Positions 34,676 through 40,902 of a DNA stretch of 40,902 nucleotides are shown here, one piece after another (within the stretch, counting starts at the first letter, position 1; every line of letters begins with the position of its first letter). The position numbers and the translations under genes are program-made. The notes under the pieces are model-generated. The model made no database searches and was not told where the DNA came from. It saw only the letters and a list, made by a program, of their open reading frames with translations. Source of the stretch: CAYNNP01 sp964398215 (lineage in GTDB: Bacteria > Planctomycetota > Planctomycetia > Pirellulales > Pirellulaceae); NCBI GenBank assembly GCA_964398215.1, contig CAYNNP010000031.1, positions 1 to 40,902 on the forward strand. The letters run 5' to 3'.

Positions 34676-36409
34676 ATGGCTACCGGATCAATTCCAGCGG
34701 GTGCAAAAATCCGCGACCCCGGTTTTCCAACCAAGAACGAGAACTACCTGACCAACTCCAGTGGTTGGATGTCGTGGGTCTTTACGCTTGATCATAAACG
34801 GATCGGCGTGATGTATCTGATCGGTGTCTGCACCGCGTTCTTTGTGGCTGGGATGTTGGCGCTTGGATTGCGCTGGCACCTGTTCATGCCCAAGGGAATG
34901 TTGTTCAGCAACGACATGTACAATCAAGTGTTCACCCTTCACGGGGCGCTGATGGTTTTCTTGTTCATCATCCCCAGCGTTCCAGCCGCACTAGGTAACT
35001 TTTTAGTTCCGGTGATGTGCGGGGCGAAAGATGTTGCCTTTCCGAGATTGAATCTCTGCAGTTTCTATCTGTGGGTTTTCGGAGCAATTTTCTTCATCTG
35101 TGCACTGTGTGCCAGCGGACTTGATACCGGTTGGACCTTTTACACGCCGTACAGTACGACGACAGACACGTCGGTGATTTTCGCGACCATGGGTGCTTTC
35201 ATCCTAGGTTTCAGTTCGATCTTCACTGGACTGAATTTCATTGTGACAATCAACACGATGCGGCCGCCAGGAATGAGCTGGTTTCGCATGCCTTTGTTCA
35301 TGTGGGCAACCTACGCGACCAGTATCATCCAAGTCTTGGCGACCCCAGTATTGGGAATCACGCTGTTGCTGTTGATCGCCGAAAGAACCATGAAGATTGG
35401 GATCTTTGACCCCGAGTTCAATGGTGATCCGGTCACGTACCAGCACTTTTTCTGGTTCTACAGTCACCCCGCCGTTTACATCATGATTCTTCCAGCCTTT
35501 GGCATCATCAGTGATCTGATCAGTGTTCATAGCCACAAGCGTATCTTTGGATATCGCTTCATTGCATATTCTTCGATCGCGATCGCTCTGCTTGGGTTTT
35601 TGGTCTGGGGACACCACATGTTCACAGCTGGAATGAGCCCGTTGACAACGATTATCTTCAGTGCTTTGACCTTTACGGTATCGATTCCATCGGCGATCAA
35701 AGTGTTCAACTGGATCGCGACGATGTACAAGGGGTCGATCAGCCTGACGACGCCGATGTGCTATGCGATCTCATTCATCTTTCTGTTCACGATTGGTGGT
35801 TTGACAGGTCTGCACCTTGGAACGCTAGCGACTGACATGCACTTGCATGACACTTACTTTGTTGTTGCACACTTTCACTATGTGATGGTGGGCGGAACTC
35901 TTGTGGCGTTTCTTGGTGGTGTGTTCCACTGGTGGCCAAAGATGTTCGGCAAGATGTACAGCGAGTTTGGTGGGCGCGTATCGTGCTTGCTGGTATTCCT
36001 GGGCTTCAACCTGACGTTCTTGCCGCAATTTGTACTCGGAAGTCGCGGAATGCCTCGTCGTTACGCTTCGTACGATCCCGAGTTCGCGTTCTTGCACCAA
36101 ATGAGTACCCTTGGCGCATCAGTACTAGGCGTTGGATTGTTCGTCGCCTTCTTTGTACTAGTAAAATCATTGAAAAACGGAAAAGTCGCTCCTGCAAACC
36201 CTTGGGGTGGGGCAACCTTGGAATGGCAGTGCACAAGCCCTCCACCGTTTTACAACTTCGAGCGGGCACCAAGTGTTGGTGATCCGTACGATTTCCGAGA
36301 CGTTCATTGGGATACAGAGAACGAGCGTTATGTCTTTGTAGAGCCAGAGCGAACCGTTGTCCCTGGCGAAGAGCCTGCTGACCAACCCGCTCACGCTAGC
36401 GACCACTGA
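34676..36409 (+). CDS. coxA: cytochrome c oxidase subunit I, A2-type heme-copper oxidase
   Basis: 577 aa with about twelve membrane helices, preceded by an AGGAAAG ribosome site. Heme and copper ligands are visible: FTLHGALMVF (low-spin heme His), the CuB motif FYSHPAVY (H264 and the cross-linked Y268), GHHMFTAGM (two CuB His) and HDTYFVVAHFHYVMVGG (heme ligands). The D-channel Glu of A1 enzymes (HPEVY) is replaced by the YSHPAVY form (Y262, S263), which marks subfamily A2, as in Rhodothermus and Thermus caa3 oxidases. It reduces oxygen to water and pumps protons. Its stop overlaps the coxC start by 1 nt (TGATG). Confidence 0.97.
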   Translation: MATGSIPAGAKIRDPGFPTKNENYLTNSSGWMSWVFTLDHKRIGVMYLIGVCTAFFVAGMLALGLRWHLFMPKGMLFSNDMYNQVFTLHGALMVFLFIIPSVPAALGNFLVPVMCGAKDVAFPRLNLCSFYLWVFGAIFFICALCASGLDTGWTFYTPYSTTTDTSVIFATMGAFILGFSSIFTGLNFIVTINTMRPPGMSWFRMPLFMWATYATSIIQVLATPVLGITLLLLIAERTMKIGIFDPEFNGDPVTYQHFFWFYSHPAVYIMILPAFGIISDLISVHSHKRIFGYRFIAYSSIAIALLGFLVWGHHMFTAGMSPLTTIIFSALTFTVSIPSAIKVFNWIATMYKGSISLTTPMCYAISFIFLFTIGGLTGLHLGTLATDMHLHDTYFVVAHFHYVMVGGTLVAFLGGVFHWWPKMFGKMYSEFGGRVSCLLVFLGFNLTFLPQFVLGSRGMPRRYASYDPEFAFLHQMSTLGASVLGVGLFVAFFVLVKSLKNGKVAPANPWGGATLEWQCTSPPPFYNFERAPSVGDPYDFRDVHWDTENERYVFVEPERTVVPGEEPADQPAHASDH

Positions 36410-37623
36410 TGAACACAAAGTTAACTTCCTCCAACGAAAATTCTGACATGGACGCTGACAGCCATGGTCACGATCACGATCATGACCATCCGCCGTTTTT
36501 GGCACACCATTTCGATACACCTGAGCAGCAGTTCGATAGCGGAAAGCTAGGAATCTGGTTGTTCCTGGTGACAGAAGTTCTATTCTTCAGTGGAATGTTC
36601 TGCGCCTACGCAATCTTTCGCATGCTTCGTCCCGAAGTATTCGAGGGCTGTAGCCAGTTTTTGAATACCAAGCTGGGTGCGATCAACACGGGTGTCCTGC
36701 TTTTCAGTTCATTGACGATGGCCTGGGCCGTTCGCTGTGCCCAAACCAACGAGCACAAGAAGCTCACTGGCATGATCGCGGCAACGCTTTCCTGTGCAAT
36801 GATCTTCTTGGGCGTCAAAGCGATTGAGTATTCGCACAAATGGGGCATGGGACTCTTGCCTGCTGGTTTGTTTTTCTATGACGAAAAAAATCCTCACCCA
36901 GCCGGCGGCCCAAATTGGCTGTTTTGGATTTGCTTTCCGTTTGGACTAGCCCTGGTTGGAGTGATTGTCTGGTTGATTTTGTCGATCGTTCGTGGAAACA
37001 AGTTCCATGTGGCAGTCGCAAAGCCAATGGTGGTTGTTTGCTTTTGTTTCTTTGTCGGCGTTGGACTGGGAACGGTTCTTGAAAGCGGCGGTGACGAAGG
37101 CCATGCGGCTGCTCATGTAGGCGGCGAACACCCCGGCGGTGAGCATCACGATGGCGAGGCTGGCGATGGCGAAAGTAAGCATCACGATCACGCTAAAGCA
37201 GAAGAACACGAAGACGCTGCTCACGATGCCGACGCTCCGATGACCGTCGCCCAGCGACTGGCCAAGGATAAAACAAACACTGGACTTCGCGATGATTTGG
37301 CCGCTCGCAGTTCACAAGCAAGAGCTGCTGGCGTATCCATCAGTGATACCAACGAAATCAGCGCCACGATCGCCGATACCGAAGAAAATTTCTTGGTGCC
37401 AAGTCGAGCGGGTACCTTCTTCAGTATCTATTACTGCATGACAGGTGTTCACGCGATTCACATTTTGGGTGGGATCGGTGTTTTGATTTGGTTGTTAGTG
37501 CGTTCAATTCGCCAAGACTTTACTCCCCAGTACTTCGGGCCTGTTGACTACATTGGTTTGTACTGGCACTTGGTTGACTTGATTTGGATTTACCTCTTCC
37601 CACTTTTGTATTTGATTCGTTAG
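36409..37623 (+). CDS. coxC: cytochrome c oxidase subunit III with extra helices and His-rich insertion
   Basis: 404 aa, far longer than the usual about 200-260. A His/Asp-rich start (HGHDHDHDHPP) precedes the normal subunit III core: FDSGKLGIWLFLVTEVLFFSGMFCAY (about 42-67), FLGVKAIEYSHKW with the conserved Glu (133-145) and, at the end, GVHAIHILGGIGVLIWL and YWHLVDLIWIYLFPLLYL. Between residues about 160 and 335 lies an insertion with two extra membrane helices (about 170-193 and 203-223) and a His/Asp/Glu-rich loop (about 226-275). The gene overlaps coxA by 1 nt. Subunit III stabilises the oxidase and its oxygen/proton uptake; the insertion has no known role. Confidence 0.95.
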   Translation: MNTKLTSSNENSDMDADSHGHDHDHDHPPFLAHHFDTPEQQFDSGKLGIWLFLVTEVLFFSGMFCAYAIFRMLRPEVFEGCSQFLNTKLGAINTGVLLFSSLTMAWAVRCAQTNEHKKLTGMIAATLSCAMIFLGVKAIEYSHKWGMGLLPAGLFFYDEKNPHPAGGPNWLFWICFPFGLALVGVIVWLILSIVRGNKFHVAVAKPMVVVCFCFFVGVGLGTVLESGGDEGHAAAHVGGEHPGGEHHDGEAGDGESKHHDHAKAEEHEDAAHDADAPMTVAQRLAKDKTNTGLRDDLAARSSQARAAGVSISDTNEISATIADTEENFLVPSRAGTFFSIYYCMTGVHAIHILGGIGVLIWLLVRSIRQDFTPQYFGPVDYIGLYWHLVDLIWIYLFPLLYLIR

Positions 37624-37665
37624 AGCCGGTATCAGCATACCGACCGCGACAGGAAAGAAATAACG

Positions 37666-38037
37666 ATGGCTGGACACGATCATTCCGACGGACAAGACTT
37701 CGCGCACCCGATGCCGGTACCGATGATGCTGGCGGTATTTGGCGCATTGACTGTGCTAACGATCATCACCGTAGGACAGGCCAGTTTTGATCTTGGCTCC
37801 TGGGATGTCGCTGTGGTGATGGCTATCGCGACGGTCAAAGCGATCTTGGTTGGTGCATTCTTCATGCACTTGGCCTATGACAAACCATTCAACATCATCG
37901 TATTCGTTGGCTCGTTCATCTTCGTCGGCCTGTTTGTCATCTTTACGATCAGTGATAGTGCGATGACGTTTCCAGATACGATCCCGACCGATGGTGTAAG
38001 CGGATCGATGGTGTTGGGCGAACCTCCCGCTCAGTAG
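37666..38037 (+). CDS. coxD: cytochrome c oxidase subunit IV (prokaryotic, caa3 type)
   Basis: 123 aa with three membrane helices (about 20-40, 50-68 and 75-100). The segment VVMAIATVKAILVGAFFMHLAYDKP is typical of the small subunit IV. The N-terminus is again His/Asp-rich (MAGHDHSDGQDFAHP), like that of CoxC. An AGGAAAG ribosome site precedes ATG 37666. It is the last recognisable gene of the respiratory operon. No heme synthesis or CtaA/CtaB gene follows. Confidence 0.92.
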   Translation: MAGHDHSDGQDFAHPMPVPMMLAVFGALTVLTIITVGQASFDLGSWDVAVVMAIATVKAILVGAFFMHLAYDKPFNIIVFVGSFIFVGLFVIFTISDSAMTFPDTIPTDGVSGSMVLGEPPAQ

Positions 38038-38292
38038 ACAATTCATCAGGCCACTGTCTTTTTGAACAGGTGCTGGTAGTGTGCTGGCCTCATCTTGAGA
38101 CACAAGCGCCAACCTTCTGAGTACACCAATTCAAGCGATATTATTTCGCCGTTAAGAATTGGAATGCGCTGACGTGGCAAGACATTGCAGACGGAAGCTT
38201 TTTCCGTTTCTGGGCGACTTTTGGAACGGTTGTTGCATACATTGATGGGTGTAGCACAGGAATTCACTTTCACAACGCACTGGGAGACATTG

Positions 38293-38646
38293 ATGCGACG
38301 GAACCACATCATATTGGCAGCACTTCTTACCGCCGTAGCCACCATCGGAATTGACCAGCAATCCGCGGTCGCGCAGCGCCCCACGATACAACCATTCATC
38401 GCGCCACAGGGAGTACCAACTCCCAACGCGCGGCGAGCCGCCAGCAACCGATACTATGGGCTACGCTCATCGTATTCCAGCATCAGTTCATACTACCGCT
38501 CGCCCCCAACACTCCCAGCGCGTCAAACGCGTCCTGTTGTTGTTCGACAGCGGCAAGCTTTCCCACCGTATCAGTTCAACCGATACCAAAATTTTTACGG
38601 CACCCCCTACGGATACTATCCGTCGCCATACTTTTTCCGCCGCTAA
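38293..38646 (+). CDS. small secreted Tyr/Arg/Pro-rich protein, unknown function
   Basis: The start at ATG 38293 is chosen because GGGAGA lies about 6 nt upstream and a signal peptide begins there (RRNHIILAALLTAVATIGI, cleavage near AVAQ|RP at about 26); an in-frame ATG at 38185 would bury it. This gives 117 aa. The mature part is rich in Tyr, Arg, Pro, Ser and Phe (SSYYRSPPTLPARQTRP, FYGTPYGYYPSPYFFRR) without cysteine. No family is recognised. It resembles small secreted planctomycete proteins with repeated YG/YP motifs. It is probably its own unit, 255 bp after coxD. Confidence 0.6.
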   Translation: MRRNHIILAALLTAVATIGIDQQSAVAQRPTIQPFIAPQGVPTPNARRAASNRYYGLRSSYSSISSYYRSPPTLPARQTRPVVVRQRQAFPPYQFNRYQNFYGTPYGYYPSPYFFRR

Positions 38647-38774
38647 TCTGCTGCAGAGAGGGGCAGTACTTTACTGTCCGAAACGACAGCGACAACATTG
38701 GCGCAGTCGCGGTCGAATCAAGTGCGAAAGAAACTAAAGATGCGCCGCGATGACTACAATGCTGGCGGAACGCC

Positions 38775-40902
38775 TTACGAAGGCCCTGATCGGTGCCGTT
38801 TGAAGTTTTCAGCCTGTTCGTAGATTTCTTTGTAGACCTCGTCGCGATCGACCGGCGGATAGCCGTGCTTGGCGAGTACTAAGATGAGATCAACCTTCAA
38901 CTCGGCCTTGATATCATCGCGTTGGCTCCAGTCTGTGTATTTGGCTTTGTCGTCCACAATTTGCTTTACCACTTTGGCCAGCTCGATCAGCTTGTCTTCT
39001 GGATAAGTGAAATCGTATTTGATCGTCAGGCTTTTGAGGATGTCATAGAAAGCCTTTTCTTCGAGGTCGATTCCGAGATCGGCGAATGATCCTTGTTCCG
39101 TTCCAAGTGCGCGAATCAGGTCTACGATTTCAGTCGTGATGTCGTCGTAAACTTCGCCGACATATTCGGTGTCTTCGTTTCGATCATTGTACCGATCGAC
39201 GATCGACTGGAACTTCTTGGAAAAGTCCACGCCCTTGGTCTTGTTGACCTTCTTGAAATCCTCGATCGCCTTGGCCAACAACTGTTGCAAGAGTTTGATC
39301 CGCGTGTTGGGAAGTTTTATTTTTTCAAGCTTCGCCAGGTAATCATTGTCAAAGATATCAACTGTCTCATCGCCGCCATCGCCAACCTTGATGATCTCTT
39401 CAACGCCATCGCTTTTGAGGGCCTCAGCGATCATCTCACGGACTCGCTTGTTCATCTGGGCCGCATCAGGAGCGTTGCCTTTGGTCAGCTTGAACACGAT
39501 GGAACGAACGGCCAAGTAAAAATGGATCTGGTCTCGTTCCTGTTGATCTAGTCCTTCGCTGCCACAACAAATGTCGTAGGCGGCTTTCAACCGCTTCACC
39601 AATCCCATGAAACGCTTTTCGATCTTCTCGGTGATCTGGGCGTATTCCGAAGCGCGGTTTAAGCAATTCAGTTGAGCAACCGAGTCGCCAGTGAAGTAGT
39701 CACTGGAATCAAACTTGTGGAATAGCTTTCCGAGCAGGTCCAAATGATCTTTTACCGCTACAACGGACGCTGCGATCTCTTCAAAGTTCTGTTCATCGGC
39801 TTTGTTGTATTGGGCCAATGCCAGGTTCATCTGTTTTTTGATGCCGATGTAGTCAATCACGAGTCCCTTTTGCTTGGACTCGAATTTGCGATTCACTCTG
39901 GAAATCGTTTGGATTAGGTTGTGCTTTTTGAGTGGCTTGTCGATGTAGATGCTGTCGAGCGAGGGAACGTCAAAGCCAGTTAGCCACATGTCGACGACAA
40001 TGGCGATTTTGAAGTTGGATTTTAAGTTCTTGAACTGTCGGTCCAGTTCCTTTCGATAGTCCTTACCGCCCAGCAGGTCATACAGTTCCTTTTCATCGTC
40101 CTTGCCGCGAGTCATGATCATCTTGATCCGCTCCATCGGCTTGATCTTCTTCCGCTCAGCCTCGGTCAGATCGACTCCGTCTGCACACTCGCGAACTTCA
40201 TTCCACTCTGGGCGTAGAGCAATCACCTCCTTGAAAAATGCGTAGGCAATCTCTCGCTTGCTACACACGAACATCGCTTTGCCTTCGACCGTCGAACCCT
40301 CCTCGACTCGCTTTTCGTAATGAGCCACGAAATCAGCCGCTACGGCTTTGATTCGATCCGGATCACCCAGAATCGCATTCATCTGGGCCGATGCTTTTTT
40401 GCTTTCCTCGATCTGGTAATCGCTGGCCCCTTCATCGGCACACCGCTGGTAGTATGCCTCGATCTCCTCCAGCTTGGAATTGTCCAGCAAGACCTTCGCG
40501 GCTCGACCTTCGTACACGATCCGTACCGTGATCTCGTCCTTCACCGACTCGGTCATCGTGTAAGCATCAACGACTTCGCCGAACACATCCAGCGTCGCGT
40601 CGATCGGCGTGCCGGTAAAGCCGACGTAGGTCGCGCCCGGCAACGAGTCATGCAGGTACTTGGCAAACCCGTAAGTCTTCTTCACGCCCTGGTCGGTTAC
40701 CGTCACCTTTTGATCCAGATTTACCTGACTGCGATGAGCCTCATCAGAAATGCAAATCACATTGGTGCGATCGGTAAGCAATTGGGCATCCTCGGTGAAC
40801 TTATGAATCGTCGTCAGAAACACGCCGCCACTCTTGCGTCCCGCCAGTTTCTCTCGCAGACCATCTCGGCTTTCCACGCTTTCCACCGTCTGGTCGCCGA
40901 TG
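38775..40902 (-). CDS. hsdR: type I restriction enzyme HsdR subunit, 5' end missing (cut by window)
   Basis: About 708 codons are visible and the frame stays open to the window end, so a GTG at 40886 is not a true start. HsdR is the ATP-driven DNA translocase and nuclease subunit of type I restriction-modification complexes. Superfamily 2 motor motifs are present: SDEAHRSQ (motif II), GFTGTPID (III), MWLTGFDVPSLDSIYIDKPL (V) and QTISRVNRKF (VI), then VIDYIG and a long helical C-terminal region for assembly with the methylase. The N-terminal nuclease domain and the Walker A motif, about 300 residues, must lie beyond 40902, as should hsdM and hsdS. It converges with the small secreted gene, 128 bp away. 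No frameshift is seen in the visible part. Confidence 0.93.
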   Translation of the reverse strand, partial: IGDQTVESVESRDGLREKLAGRKSGGVFLTTIHKFTEDAQLLTDRTNVICISDEAHRSQVNLDQKVTVTDQGVKKTYGFAKYLHDSLPGATYVGFTGTPIDATLDVFGEVVDAYTMTESVKDEITVRIVYEGRAAKVLLDNSKLEEIEAYYQRCADEGASDYQIEESKKASAQMNAILGDPDRIKAVAADFVAHYEKRVEEGSTVEGKAMFVCSKREIAYAFFKEVIALRPEWNEVRECADGVDLTEAERKKIKPMERIKMIMTRGKDDEKELYDLLGGKDYRKELDRQFKNLKSNFKIAIVVDMWLTGFDVPSLDSIYIDKPLKKHNLIQTISRVNRKFESKQKGLVIDYIGIKKQMNLALAQYNKADEQNFEEIAASVVAVKDHLDLLGKLFHKFDSSDYFTGDSVAQLNCLNRASEYAQITEKIEKRFMGLVKRLKAAYDICCGSEGLDQQERDQIHFYLAVRSIVFKLTKGNAPDAAQMNKRVREMIAEALKSDGVEEIIKVGDGGDETVDIFDNDYLAKLEKIKLPNTRIKLLQQLLAKAIEDFKKVNKTKGVDFSKKFQSIVDRYNDRNEDTEYVGEVYDDITTEIVDLIRALGTEQGSFADLGIDLEEKAFYDILKSLTIKYDFTYPEDKLIELAKVVKQIVDDKAKYTDWSQRDDIKAELKVDLILVLAKHGYPPVDRDEVYKEIYEQAENFKRHRSGPS

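Noticed and set aside
38038..38292. Terminator or small gene after coxD
   Set aside because: Only weak, interrupted stems without a T-run are seen, and the minus-strand frame here is antisense to the small secreted gene.
38670..38690. GGGCAGTA-CTT-TACTGTCC hairpin as terminator between the small secreted gene and hsdR
   Set aside because: The stem is 8 bp with one G-T pair, but there is no T-tract on either side.

Overview
The window looks like chromosomal DNA of a planctomycete (Pirellulales / Rhodopirellula-like). The reasons are the respiratory cluster (alternative complex III plus a caa3 oxidase, with ActD and ActE fused), large envelope proteins that mix PD40 propellers, TPRs and terpenoid-cyclase-like toroids, and short dispersed palindromes of the kind that produce spurious TRSVSEG-type peptides in planctomycete annotations. 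The assignment rests on gene content, not on a marker gene. No rRNA, tRNA, CRISPR array, transposase or phage gene was seen.

Region 1 (1-11210, minus strand): a tightly packed five-gene operon, transcribed right to left: a very large secreted TPR protein, an ExbB/TolQ-type proton-channel protein, ExbD/TolR, and two paralogous giant envelope proteins that combine TolB-like PD40 propellers with squalene-cyclase-like alpha/alpha toroids. The last one also has an internal transmembrane helix with the SxxxH signature of TonB/TolA, followed by a long acidic repeat-containing linker. Together the genes resemble a Tol-Pal/Ton system (TolQ, TolR, TolA, TolB, CpoB) rebuilt with fused parts. This is my main candidate for an undescribed system.

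Region 2 (11211-23157): mostly single genes. They are a secreted double-BON-domain protein (minus) with a clear terminator; a divergent M20 amidohydrolase; a YbdK-type glutamate-cysteine ligase homologue; a 919-aa secreted helical-repeat protein (minus); an L-fuconate dehydratase; a small helical-repeat protein overlapping a 49-aa gene; a secreted alpha/beta hydrolase; and a convergent type III polyketide synthase. Several perfect palindromes lie in the gaps, and two of them share the 12-mer GTCTGATCAGAC.

Region 3 (23638-38037, plus strand): one long respiratory operon, actA-actB-actC-actDE-actF, a small membrane protein, SCO, then coxB-coxA-coxC-coxD. Menaquinol would be oxidised by the Act complex (pentaheme ActA, Fe-S ActB, NrfD-like ActC and ActF, monoheme ActDE), and electrons would pass to the CuA/heme c subunit II and the A2-type subunit I of the caa3 oxidase. 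CoxC carries an unusual insertion with two extra helices and a His-rich loop.

Region 4 (38038-40902): a small secreted Tyr/Arg/Pro-rich protein, then (minus) the C-terminal two thirds of a type I restriction HsdR subunit, cut by the window end.
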